Source of the DNA: Pseudomonadota bacterium
Lineage (GTDB): Bacteria > Pseudomonadota > Gammaproteobacteria > Burkholderiales > Burkholderiaceae
Assembly: GCA_023441105.1 (NCBI GenBank)
Contig: JAEZQX010000032.1
Span: 1-16,882 of the forward strand
DNA: 16,882 nt
Direction: 5' to 3'
Part shown: positions 8,273 to 15,078 of the stretch, piece after piece
Position numbering within the stretch: the stretch's first letter is position 1
Layout: each line of letters begins with the position of its first letter
Notes under the pieces: model-generated
Told to the model about the DNA's origin: nothing
The model's database searches: none
What the model saw: the letters and a program-made list of their open reading frames with translations, nothing else
Translations under genes and position numbers: made by a program

Positions 8273-9420
8273 CCCTGGTCGTCACGCCCTCGAAACTCAG
8301 GTTCGACGAGTCCTTGCCGCTGCGCAGCGGCGCGTCGCTGTCGCCCTACGAGCTGGTCTACGAGACCTACGGCACGCTCAACGCCAGCCGCAGCAACGCG
8401 GTGCTGATCTGCCACGCGCTCAATGCTTCGCATCACGTCGCGGGGCTGGCGGCGGGCACCTCCGACGGCACCGGCTGGTGGGACAACATGGTCGGCCCCG
8501 GCAAGCCAGTCGATACCGATCAGTTCTTCGTCGTCGGCATCAACAACCTGGGAAGTTGCTTCGGTTCGACCGGGCCGATGTCGCTCAACCCGGCGACCGG
8601 CCGCCCCTTCGGCCCTGATTTCCCCGTGGTCACCGTGGAGGACTGGGTGCGGGCGCAGGCGCGGCTCGCCGATGCGCTTGGCATCACCCGCTTCGCCGCC
8701 GTGATGGGCGGCTCGCTGGGCGGCATGCAGGCGCTGGCCTGGAGCTATCTCTACCCCGAGCGACTCGCCCATTGCGTGGTGATGGCCGCGGCGCCACGGC
8801 TGTCGGCGCAGAACATCGCCTTCAACGAGGTCGCGCGGCGGGCCATCGTGACCGACCCGCACTTCCACGGCGGACGCTTCTACGACCACGGTGTCGTGCC
8901 GGAACGCGGTCTGCAGGTGGCCCGGATGATCGGCCACATCACCTACCTGTCGGACGACACCATGGCGGCGAAGTTCGGCCGCCTGCTGAAGAACGGCGAC
9001 TACAGCTTCTCGTTCGACGTCGAGTTCGAGATCGAAAGCTACCTGCGCTACCAGGCCGAGAAGTTCTCGCGCTATTTTGACGCCAATACCTACCTGCTGA
9101 TCACCCGCGCGCTCGACTACTTCGATCCGGCGCGCGATCACGGCGGCGACCTCACCCGGGCACTGGCGGCGGCGCGTTGCGGCTTCTTCATCGCCTCGTT
9201 CACCACCGATTGGCGTTTCCCGCCGTCGCGCAGCCACGAGATCGTCAAGGCGCTGCTGGCCAACCAGGTGCCCGTCACCTACGCCGAGATCGACGCGCCC
9301 CACGGCCATGACGCGTTCCTGCTCGACGATCCGCAATACCACTCGCTGGTGCGCGCCTACTTCGAGCGGGTGCTGGCCACGGTGAGCCGCAACGACGGTG
9401 TCGTCGCTGCCGCCGGCTGA
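8269..9420 (+). CDS. metX: Homoserine O-acyltransferase MetX (acetyl or succinyl)
   Basis: A 383-residue alpha/beta-hydrolase-fold enzyme that activates homoserine for methionine synthesis. It shows [28 protein letters not shown] (29-56), [14 protein letters not shown] (70-83), the nucleophile elbow [14 protein letters not shown] with Ser149, and the triad partners Asp314 ([10 protein letters not shown]) and His347 ([10 protein letters not shown]). Proteobacterial MetX enzymes linked to metW can be succinyl- rather than acetyltransferases, and I cannot decide the acyl donor from sequence. The start is GTG with no strong ribosome site. It overlaps ptsI by 4 bases, so translation is probably coupled to the PTS operon. 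metW follows after 18 bases. Confidence 0.95.
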   Translation: MTLVVTPSKLRFDESLPLRSGASLSPYELVYETYGTLNASRSNAVLICHALNASHHVAGLAAGTSDGTGWWDNMVGPGKPVDTDQFFVVGINNLGSCFGSTGPMSLNPATGRPFGPDFPVVTVEDWVRAQARLADALGITRFAAVMGGSLGGMQALAWSYLYPERLAHCVVMAAAPRLSAQNIAFNEVARRAIVTDPHFHGGRFYDHGVVPERGLQVARMIGHITYLSDDTMAAKFGRLLKNGDYSFSFDVEFEIESYLRYQAEKFSRYFDANTYLLITRALDYFDPARDHGGDLTRALAAARCGFFIASFTTDWRFPPSRSHEIVKALLANQVPVTYAEIDAPHGHDAFLLDDPQYHSLVRAYFERVLATVSRNDGVVAAAG

Positions 9421-9438
9421 CCGCCCGATGACGCCCTG

Positions 9439-10041
9439 ATGACCCTCCCTTCCACCATCGCCAGCCGTCCGGACCTGGTCGCGATCGCCGATTGGATCAA
9501 GCCGGGCAGCAATGTCCTCGATCTCGGTTGCGGCGATGGCGCGCTGCTCGCCCATCTCTACGACGCGAAACGCTGTCGAGGGTATGGCGTCGAGATCGAC
9601 GATGCCGAGGTGCTGGCATGCGCCAAGCGCGGCGTGGATGTCGTGCAGCAGAACATCGAGGAGGGGCTCGAGATGTTCCATGGCGGCCGCTTCGACGTGG
9701 TGGTGCTGTCCATGGCGATCCAGGCAACCCATCGCACCGAGAAGGTCCTGCGCGAGATGAGCGAGGTCGCCGCCGAGGGCATCGTCTCCTTCCCCAATTT
9801 CGGCCACTGGTTCCACATCTGGTCGATCCTGCTCGGCCGCATGCCGGTGACCCGGGAGATGCCGTACCAGTGGTACGACACCCCCAACCTGCACCTGACC
9901 ACCATCAATGACTTCGAGGACCTGCTGGCGCGGCTGAACCTGAAGATCGTCGGACGGGTGTTCCTCAAGGAAGGGCGCCAGGTCAGGCGGCTTCCCGGCA
10001 AGCGCGCCACCCAGGCGATCTACCGCTTTCGTCGCAGCTGA
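9439..10041 (+). CDS. metW: Methionine biosynthesis protein MetW
   Basis: A 200-residue class I SAM-dependent methyltransferase-fold protein. The SAM-binding motif VLDLGCGDGALL is at about 26-37, and the acidic strand end GVEIDDAEV at about 50-58. The MetW signature segments are GRFDVVVLSMAIQATHRTEKVLREM, SFPNFGHWFHIWSILLGRMPVTREMPYQWYDTPNLHLTT and DFEDLL. Known: metW nearly always follows metX and is required with it for the homoserine acylation step in several bacteria; its substrate, if any, is not settled. It is the last gene of the run that begins at gshB. No clear intrinsic terminator follows, only a small CCTCGAGG-centred dyad at 10061-10068. Confidence 0.95.
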   Translation: MTLPSTIASRPDLVAIADWIKPGSNVLDLGCGDGALLAHLYDAKRCRGYGVEIDDAEVLACAKRGVDVVQQNIEEGLEMFHGGRFDVVVLSMAIQATHRTEKVLREMSEVAAEGIVSFPNFGHWFHIWSILLGRMPVTREMPYQWYDTPNLHLTTINDFEDLLARLNLKIVGRVFLKEGRQVRRLPGKRATQAIYRFRRS

Positions 10042-10166
10042 CGGCTGCGAATCCGGCCAACCTCGAGGCTGGTCTCCAGTCCTATGCCTTTAGGCGGGAT
10101 CCGCGCGTCCCCATCTGCCAGCCGTGAAGCGTTGATAGGGCAGGTCGAGGAATGGACCGCTTTCTG

Positions 10167-10183
10167 GGTGCGCTATTTGCACC
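10167..10183 (+). promoter_or_regulatory. Inverted repeat, candidate activator site upstream of the sigma-54 element
   Basis: GGTGC-N7-GCACC is a perfect dyad centred at 10175, about 167 bp upstream of the start point predicted for the sigma-54 element at 10316-10331. This is the usual position for an enhancer-binding activator. The half-sites are in the opposite order to an NtrC site, so the regulator is unknown. A smaller CCCC-N5-GGGG dyad lies at 10197-10209. Confidence 0.35.
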
Positions 10184-10315
10184 GGCTGCCTGCTATCCCC
10201 CAGTCGGGGTGTGGGCATGGCGCTTGCCTCGGGGCCTGGTCGGCTAGCGAGGCGCCGGTAAGTTGGGGCGCCGCAGGAAGCAGATCGGCAACGATGGCGG
10301 GCAACTTTAGCAAGC

Positions 10316-10331
10316 TGGAACAATGTTTGCA
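10316..10331 (+). promoter_or_regulatory. Sigma-54 (-24/-12) promoter of the unknown gene at 10432
   Basis: TGGAACAATGTTTGCA fits TGGCAC-N5-TTGCW with one mismatch (C to A at the fourth base) and has exact GG-N10-GC spacing (GG 10317-10318, GC 10329-10330). The predicted +1 is near 10342, 90 bases before the gene. It lies in a 390-base gene-free stretch (10042-10431) that looks less GC-rich than its surroundings and otherwise holds only the dyads noted. Confidence 0.6.
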
Positions 10332-10431
10332 GAATGTAACCATCGTGAACCGACCGCGGCGTGCGACGTTGTTGGGAATTGAGAGGAGCCCTCATCGGTG
10401 ATGTCCGGTGAGGCAGTTCAGGGAGTTGAAT

Positions 10432-10869
10432 ATGCCGGATACGAACAGGAACGAACGGGTGGCAGGATCCATGTATCGCACCTGGGGCTTGGGGCGTCGC
10501 GCCGAGCCGCTGGAGATCTACGATCCGAACAAGTTCAAGTTCATCGCCAGGGTGCTGGACCATCTCGGTTTGCGTCTGATCGACGTGCGTGGAGATGGCG
10601 AACCGGCGCAGATCGCCCTGGGCGAGGCCAAGAACCCGGACGATCCGGATGCGGTGAGCCGCCGGGTGACGCCGTTCTTCTCGTCGCTCGAATCGCTGGA
10701 TTACTTCTGCCGTCTCAACCTGCAGAGCTATCTGGCGGTGGACTCCAAGGCAGCGCCACGGCGCTGGTTCTGGCAGGAGGCCTCGAAGGCCAATCGCAAG
10801 TCGGGCGGTGGCGGGTCCATCGTCAACGAGGCGTCGGTCGCCATCGGTCGGCACAGCTTCGGCCATTAG
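10432..10869 (+). CDS. Unrecognised 145-residue protein behind a sigma-54 promoter
   Basis: I do not recognise this protein. It has no signal peptide or membrane segment, so it is probably cytoplasmic. It is rich in charged and aromatic residues in the middle (YRTWGLGRRAEPLEIYDPNKFKFIARVLDHLGLRLIDV at about 15-52, PFFSSLESLDYFCRLNLQSYLAV at 81-103, RRWFWQEASKANRK at 110-123), and a flexible SGGGGS run leads into a short tail. Codon third positions are GC-rich as in neighbouring genes, which supports a real gene. The ATG at 10432 has GGGAG 7 bases upstream; an in-frame GTG at 10408 is less well served. It stands alone: metW lies 390 bases upstream and the downstream gene converges. The promoter suggests control by an enhancer-binding activator, such as one for nitrogen or stress. 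Confidence 0.75.
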   Translation: MPDTNRNERVAGSMYRTWGLGRRAEPLEIYDPNKFKFIARVLDHLGLRLIDVRGDGEPAQIALGEAKNPDDPDAVSRRVTPFFSSLESLDYFCRLNLQSYLAVDSKAAPRRWFWQEASKANRKSGGGGSIVNEASVAIGRHSFGH

Positions 10870-10904
10870 CAAGTCGGCCGCCGCGGCCTTTGCGGCTGCG
10901 GCCC

Positions 10905-10920
10905 GCGACCGCGCGGTCGC
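10905..10920. terminator. GC-rich palindrome between convergent genes
   Basis: GCGACCGCGCGGTCGC is a perfect 16-bp palindrome, 35 bases after the stop of the unknown gene and 45 bases beyond the stop of the sugar dehydrogenase. A second dyad, GGCCGC-C-GCGGCC at 10876-10888, is followed by TTT. Either could act as a two-way terminator, but there is no real U-tract. Confidence 0.35.
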
Positions 10921-10964
10921 CTTCGTCAATGCCGAAGGCGCCGCTTCCATGAGATCCGGACGTC

Positions 10965-12125
10965 TCAACCCGCTGTCGGCTCGAGCCGCAGCAGGCGGCC
11001 CTTCGGATTGTCCGTGAGCAGGTAGAGCAGACCGTCCGGGCCGGATCGCACGTCACGGATCCGCTCGCCGAACGTCTCCAGCAGGCGTTCCTGACCGACC
11101 ACCCGGTCTCCGTCCAACTCCATCCGGACCAGCATCTGGTTCTTGAGCGAGCCGGAGAACAGATTGCCGCGCCATCCGGGGAAGCGGTCGCCTTGATAGA
11201 AGGCCAGCCCGGACGGCGCGATCGAAGGCGTCCAGTGCAATACCGGTTGCTCGAGGCCCTCCTTCTCGCTGCCGATGCCGATCTTCGCGCCGGAATAGTC
11301 GACGCCGTGGGTGATCACCGGCCAGCCGTAGTTGCGACCGGCCCGCGGGATGTTGATCTCGTCGCCGCCGCGTGCGCCATGCTCGCTGGTCCAGAGCGCG
11401 CCGCTCGTCGGGTGCAGCGCGGCTCCCTGCAGGTTGCGGTGTCCTAGGGACCAGATCTCGGGCAAGGCGCCGGCCCGCTTCACGAACGGATTGTCGGGCG
11501 GAACCGAGCCATCGGCAGCGATCCTGACGATCTTGCCGAAATGGCTGTCGAGGTCCTGGGCCCGCTCGCGGAACTCGAACCGGTCGCCCAGGGTGACGAA
11601 CAGGTTGCCGTCCCGGGCGAACACCAGCCGGGAGCCCCAGTGGTTGCCGCCTGGCGGGTCCTGCGCCTGGCGGAAGATGACCTGCACGTCGGCGAGCGAC
11701 GCGTCGCCGAGGGACGCGCGGGCGACGGCCGTACGGCCGCCGGCGCCGGTCGGCTCCGCATAGCTGAAGAAGATGGTCCGGTCGCTGGCGAACGACGGGC
11801 TCGGCACCACGTCGAGCAGTCCCGCCTGGCCGCGCGCCAGTACCGCCGGCGCGTTGGCCAGCGGATTCGAAAGCCTGCCGTCGCGGCCGATCCGGCGCAG
11901 CCGGCCGGGCTTCTCGGTGACCAGCATGCTCGCATCCGGCAGGAATGCGATCGACCAGGGGCGCTCCAGGCCTTCGGCCACGGTGACGACGCGAAAGCGC
12001 GCCTTCGCGGACGGCTGTTCCGCGGCGCCCGCAGCCACCGCCAGCCGCGGCCTGGCCACGGCGGCGGCGACGCCGCCGGCCAGCAGGACGTTGAGGCGGC
12101 GGCGGTTGATTGACGTCGTTGTCAT
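10965..12125 (-). CDS. PQQ-dependent soluble sugar dehydrogenase (Asd/YliI-like)
   Basis: A 386-residue periplasmic beta-propeller protein. The N-terminus has a twin-arginine-like signal (NRRRLNVLLAGGVAAAVARP, about 7-26) with a hydrophobic stretch and an Ala-rich cleavage region. Family motifs are GLERPWSIAFLPD (52-64), EKPGRLRRIG (71-80), RGQAGLLDV (98-106), PGGNHWGSRLVFARDGNLFVTLGD (158-181), WSLGHRNLQGAALHP (225-239), LWTSEHGARGGDEIN (244-258) and NYGWP (265-269). The last three match the cofactor and metal region of the soluble aldose dehydrogenases. Such enzymes oxidise aldoses using PQQ, but substrate and electron acceptor cannot be read here. No pqq genes are in the window, so PQQ must come from elsewhere in the genome or from outside. 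AAGGAG lies 6 bases before the ATG. It follows the crotonase gene by 46 bases, likely in one transcript. Confidence 0.92.
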   Translation of the reverse strand: MTTTSINRRRLNVLLAGGVAAAVARPRLAVAAGAAEQPSAKARFRVVTVAEGLERPWSIAFLPDASMLVTEKPGRLRRIGRDGRLSNPLANAPAVLARGQAGLLDVVPSPSFASDRTIFFSYAEPTGAGGRTAVARASLGDASLADVQVIFRQAQDPPGGNHWGSRLVFARDGNLFVTLGDRFEFRERAQDLDSHFGKIVRIAADGSVPPDNPFVKRAGALPEIWSLGHRNLQGAALHPTSGALWTSEHGARGGDEINIPRAGRNYGWPVITHGVDYSGAKIGIGSEKEGLEQPVLHWTPSIAPSGLAFYQGDRFPGWRGNLFSGSLKNQMLVRMELDGDRVVGQERLLETFGERIRDVRSGPDGLLYLLTDNPKGRLLRLEPTAG

Positions 12126-12171
12126 CGGCTTCTCCTTCCGTGCGACGCCCGGTCCGGTGCGACCCGCGGCT

Positions 12172-12972
12172 TCAGCGGCGCCGCGCCGCGGCAGCGTCGG
12201 CCAGTCGCCGATGCAGGGCGTCGGATCGCAGCGACGCCAGGAATCGTGCCTGGATGTCGTCGAGTACCGCCGGCTCGACGGCAGCGAGCTGGTTGAGGCT
12301 GCGCTTCATGGCGGCGATGGCGCCGGGATCGCAGCCGAGCACCTGCTCGACGTAGCGGGCGACGGTCCCTTCGAGCTCGCCCGGCGCCACCACGTCGGTC
12401 AGGAAGCCGATGCGCAGCATCTCGCGGGCCTCGATGGTGCAGCCGGTCAGCAGCAGCTTGCGGGCCGCCGTCGGACCGAGCCGGCTGACGTAGCGGCGCA
12501 GGCCGTCGGCATAGTAGTGCAGGCCGAAGCGCGCCGCCGGCATGAACATCCGGCTGTTGTGCACGCCGATGCGCAGGTCGCAGCACAGGGCGAGGTCGGT
12601 CGCCCCGCCGTAGATGCCGCCCTGGATCACCACGATGGTGGGCCGCGCCAGGTTCTCCAGCCGATTGAGGAATTTCTCGAACGTGCGCTCCTCGAGGCGG
12701 GAAAGGATCGCCTCCACCGTATAGCCGGAACTGAAGGTCCGCGAGCCGCTGCCGCGGAAGACCAGCACCTGCGCCTGGGGGTCGGCGGCCACCTGGTCGA
12801 GCTGGTCGATGAGGACCGGCAGGTCGTCGGGATCGATGCGGTTGTGCTCGCGCGGCCGCCGCAACAGGATGGTCGCGACCCGGTCGGCGATGGTGAGCAG
12901 CGGTCTCGAGGCTTCCGGCTCGGTCGCGGGCGTCGCCGGAATGTCGGGTTTGTCAGGGGTATCGGGTTTCAC
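12172..12972 (-). CDS. Enoyl-CoA hydratase/isomerase (crotonase) family protein, atypical active site
   Basis: A 266-residue crotonase-fold protein. A Pro/Thr/Glu-rich N-terminal tail (1-23) precedes the fold. Recognisable parts are LLRRPREHNRIDPDDLPVLIDQLDQV (37-61), LVFRGSGSRTFSSGYTVEAI (70-89), the oxyanion and active-site region IQGGIYGGATDLALCCDLRIG (116-136) and MFMPAARFGLHYYADGLRRYVSRLG (142-166). In a by-eye alignment with rat enoyl-CoA hydratase, Glu144 is replaced by Asp126 and Glu164 by Ala146. Ordinary hydration is therefore doubtful; an isomerase-like, hydrolytic or other CoA-thioester reaction is possible. The start is GTG with a poor ribosome site. It is divergent from the GST-like gene across 64 bases and upstream of the sugar dehydrogenase. 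Confidence 0.88.
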   Translation of the reverse strand: MKPDTPDKPDIPATPATEPEASRPLLTIADRVATILLRRPREHNRIDPDDLPVLIDQLDQVAADPQAQVLVFRGSGSRTFSSGYTVEAILSRLEERTFEKFLNRLENLARPTIVVIQGGIYGGATDLALCCDLRIGVHNSRMFMPAARFGLHYYADGLRRYVSRLGPTAARKLLLTGCTIEAREMLRIGFLTDVVAPGELEGTVARYVEQVLGCDPGAIAAMKRSLNQLAAVEPAVLDDIQARFLASLRSDALHRRLADAAAARRR

Positions 12973-13036
12973 GATCGGGCGGGTAGAGGGCGGCAGGCTT
13001 TGGCTATCATAGGTCGAAACAGGGGCGCGATATCGA
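12973..13036. promoter_or_regulatory. Divergent promoter region between crotonase and GST genes
   Basis: Only 64 bases separate the two divergent starts. TATCAT (13005-13010) could be a -10 for the GST-like gene, and TATGAT on the other strand (13006-13011) one for the crotonase gene. Neither has a convincing -35, so the two promoters would overlap back to back if real. Confidence 0.3.
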
Positions 13037-13669
13037 ATGCTGAAGATCTATGGAACGGTCAGGTCGCGGGCAGCCCGCGCCATCTGGATGGCCGAGGAGC
13101 TCGGCATTCCCTACGAACTGGTGGCGGTGGACTATCGGGCTCGCGAGACCCGCACGCCGGCATTCCTCGAGATCAATCCCAACGGCCACGTGCCCGCCAT
13201 CGACGACGACGGCTTGCGGCTGCATGAATCGATGGCCATCAACCTCTATCTCGCGCGCCGCCACGCCGGTTCGCCGTTGGCGCCGCGGGACGTGCGCGAG
13301 GAGGGACTCTGCCTGAGCTGGAGCTTCTGGGCGGTCACCGAGCTCGAGTCCAACGCCCTGACGGTGCTGGTCCAGGCACAGGCGCTGCCGCTGGAGCAGC
13401 GCGATGCGCAGAAGCTGGCCCGGGCGATCGGCGCCCTGCGGCCGCCACTGGCCGTGCTGGAGAAGAAGCTGGCCGGCGGCGGCCGGCAGGCCTATCTGCT
13501 TGGCGACCGCTTTACCGTCGCCGACCTGAACGTCGCGGCGGTGCTGGCCTGGGTGCGCGCGGCACCCGAGTTGCTGCTGGAGTATCCGGCGGTCGCCGCC
13601 TGGCTCGAGCTTTGCCTGAGCCGCGAGGCATACCGGCGGATCGAGGCCATGCGCCTCGCCGCCGCCTGA
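13037..13669 (+). CDS. Glutathione S-transferase family protein
   Basis: A 210-residue protein of normal GST length. The N-terminal thioredoxin-like domain (about 1-80) reads MLKIYGTVRSRAARAIWMAEELGIPYELV. It has the cis-proline motif NPNGHVPAIDDDGL (Pro53) and the glutathione-gripping ESMAINLYLARR (Glu64-Ser65). The all-helical C-terminal domain contains YLLGDRFTVADLNVAAVLAW, the conserved N-capping segment near residues 154-173. Ser10 in the first loop is a candidate catalytic residue. Likely reaction: conjugation or reduction of electrophiles with glutathione in the cytoplasm; the substrate is unknown. gshB in the same window supplies the cosubstrate but is not nearby. The TPMT-like gene follows 31 bases later on the same strand, which suggests a two-gene detoxification unit (inference). 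Confidence 0.9.
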   Translation: MLKIYGTVRSRAARAIWMAEELGIPYELVAVDYRARETRTPAFLEINPNGHVPAIDDDGLRLHESMAINLYLARRHAGSPLAPRDVREEGLCLSWSFWAVTELESNALTVLVQAQALPLEQRDAQKLARAIGALRPPLAVLEKKLAGGGRQAYLLGDRFTVADLNVAAVLAWVRAAPELLLEYPAVAAWLELCLSREAYRRIEAMRLAAA

Positions 13670-13700
13670 ACTGCTGCCACCCCACCGCTCCAGAACAGCC

Positions 13701-14408
13701 ATGCCGTCCAACAAGCGTCCCGCAAGCACCCCCGGCCCGGATGTCGCGTTCTGGCAGACGAAGTTCGACGAAGGCGTCACGCCCTGGGATCGCGGCAGCA
13801 TCAATCCGCAGATCGAGACCTGGGTGCGATCGGGCCAGTTGCGGCCGACCCAGAGCGCCGACGCCCGTTCGGTCGGCGCCGACGATGCCCGGCTGACGCG
13901 GGTGCTGGTGCCGGGCTGCGGATCGGGTCACGAAGTGGCGATGCTGGCCGAATGGGGCTTCGACGTCACCGGGGTCGACTATGCGCCGGCGGCGACCGAG
14001 CGCACCCGCAATCGCTTGCGCAGCCTGCTGCAGTCTCCCGCGGCCGCCCGGATGTCACGCGCCGAGGTGGTCGAGGCCGACGTGCTGAAGTACGAGCCGG
14101 TGGCGCAGTTCGACGCCGTCTACGAGCAGACCTGCCTGTGCGCGATCTATCCCGACCAGTGGCGGCGCTATGCCGACAAGCTTGCCGGCTGGTTGCGCCC
14201 GGGCGGCAAGCTGTTCGCGCTGTTCGCGCAGGTGGCGCGCGAAGGCGCGCGGTCGGGCGCCATCGAGGGACCGCCCTATCATTGCGACGTCAACGCCATG
14301 CGGGCGCTGTTTGCCGGCGACCGCTGGGACTGGCCGAAGCCGCCATTCCTGCTGGTGCCGCATCCGGCCGGGTTCGCCGAGCTGGCGGTGGTGTTGACGC
14401 GGCGTTGA
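13701..14408 (+). CDS. TPMT family SAM-dependent methyltransferase
   Basis: A 235-residue class I methyltransferase. It has the TPMT signature FWQTKFDEGVTPWDRGSINPQIETW (17-41). The SAM site is VLVPGCGSGHEVAMLAEWGFDVTGVDYAP (68-96), followed by VVEADVLKY (123-131), FDAVYEQTCLCAIYPDQWRRYADKL (137-161), LRPGGKLFALF (165-175) and GPPYHCDVNAMRALF (190-204). Bacterial members methylate thiols, thiopurines, halides or oxidised selenium and tellurium species; which applies here cannot be told. The start ATG lacks a clear Shine-Dalgarno, and it probably depends on translation of the GST-like gene 31 bases upstream. The 3' end runs into a cluster of TGACGC repeats. Confidence 0.9.
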   Translation: MPSNKRPASTPGPDVAFWQTKFDEGVTPWDRGSINPQIETWVRSGQLRPTQSADARSVGADDARLTRVLVPGCGSGHEVAMLAEWGFDVTGVDYAPAATERTRNRLRSLLQSPAAARMSRAEVVEADVLKYEPVAQFDAVYEQTCLCAIYPDQWRRYADKLAGWLRPGGKLFALFAQVAREGARSGAIEGPPYHCDVNAMRALFAGDRWDWPKPPFLLVPHPAGFAELAVVLTRR

Positions 14409-14467
14409 TGGAGCGTTGACGCGGCAGCGGTCCCCGCTGACGCAGACCTGACGCGACGGGTTGACGC
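14394..14467 (+). repeat. Cluster of five direct TGACGC repeats
   Basis: TTGACGCGG occurs at 14394-14402 and 14416-14424. TGACGC recurs at 14438-14443 and 14450-14455, and TTGACGC at 14461-14467. Start-to-start spacings of the TGACGC core are 22, 21, 12 and 12. The first copy includes the last codons of the methyltransferase gene; the others lie in the 150-base convergent gap. They could be decayed tandem repeats or protein sites. Confidence 0.5.
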
Positions 14468-14527
14468 TGGCGCTGCTGGCGCGGCGAGCCAGCCGGCCGA
14501 CGGCAGCCCGCCCGGCCCGGCCTGTCA

Positions 14528-14546
14528 CGGGCGCCCAACGCGCCCG
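14528..14546 (-). terminator. Hairpin after the small unknown gene
   Basis: CGGGCGC and GCGCCCG form a perfect 7-bp stem with a 5-base loop, 12 bases past the stop codon of the minus-strand gene ending at 14559. There is no U-tract. It could also serve the converging methyltransferase gene. Confidence 0.45.
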
Positions 14547-14558
14547 CCGGCAAGCAGG

Positions 14559-14834
14559 TCAGTGCAGGAGGTTGCCCAGCGACAGGAGCGCGACCGCGGA
14601 GGTGCTGACCACCTCGAGGTCCCATTCCTTGTAGAGCTGCCGGGCCAGTGCCCGGATCGATTCCGGCACGCCCTCGCAGTCGGCGACCTTGAGGAGATAG
14701 GCGGTGATGATGTCGCGGCTGCAGGCGCCTTCAAGGGCGGCGCTGTCGTTGATGACGCCGAGAAGGTCGGCCACTGCCGTCGTGGGGTGTTCGTCTACGA
14801 ATGCTCCCAATTCCGGCGGGGCTTGCTTCGACAT
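14559..14834 (-). CDS. Unrecognised 91-residue protein
   Basis: I do not recognise this small protein. It starts MSKQAPPELGAFVDEHPTTAVADLLGVI, is predicted largely helical and ends VVSTSAVALLSLGNLLH. There is no signal peptide; the last 20 residues are hydrophobic enough for a buried helix but too short and polar for a clear membrane span. It has two cysteines (in LEGACSRD and VADCEGV) that do not form a CxxC pair. The ATG at 14834 is favoured over one at 14888 because GGAGAAGGAAG lies directly upstream. It is divergent from the ferredoxin-NADP reductase gene with 244 bases between, and convergent with the methyltransferase gene. Confidence 0.65.
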   Translation of the reverse strand: MSKQAPPELGAFVDEHPTTAVADLLGVINDSAALEGACSRDIITAYLLKVADCEGVPESIRALARQLYKEWDLEVVSTSAVALLSLGNLLH

Positions 14835-15078
14835 GACTTCCTTCTCCTGGTCCGGATGGCATCGCCGGCGAAATACACCCAACGACATGTGATGGGCTGC
14901 GAATATAGGCGCATGGCGGACGCCGAACCAGCATGGCCCCCCAGCAGAAGTTGTTATCGATGCAACGATGCCGAAGTCGGCCGCCGAACGGCCGACAGGG
15001 GCGGCGTTATATCCATATCACCAATGAGCAGTAAGGTTTTTGCGCCTTGGTCGTCGGCGGCCCCGGCCAGGCAATAAA
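14835..15078. promoter_or_regulatory. Divergent control region of the small unknown gene and the reductase gene
   Basis: An AT-richer 244-base stretch. On the minus strand TATATT (14902-14907) is a possible -10 about 70 bases before the unknown gene, with a poor -35. On the plus strand AT-rich segments at 15007-15020 and 15032-15041 lie 40 to 70 bases before the reductase start, but no clear -35/-10 pair can be chosen. No sigma-54, Fur-like or NtrC-like site is visible. Confidence 0.3.

Noticed and set aside
7912..9894. Minus-strand ORF (660 codons) opposite ptsI-metX-metW
   Set aside because: It spans the antisense of three conserved genes and shows no domain; it is a composition artefact.
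10084..10401. Plus-strand ORF of 105 codons between metW and the unknown gene
   Set aside because: It contains the sigma-54 element, has mixed composition without a domain and no Shine-Dalgarno.
10090..10968. Minus-strand ORF (292 codons) across the unknown gene and its promoter region
   Set aside because: It covers both the non-coding stretch and the antisense of the better-supported plus-strand gene. It lacks a coding-like composition and a ribosome site.
11541..13227. Plus-strand ORFs opposite the sugar dehydrogenase and crotonase genes
   Set aside because: They lie opposite well-supported minus-strand genes and show only shadow composition.
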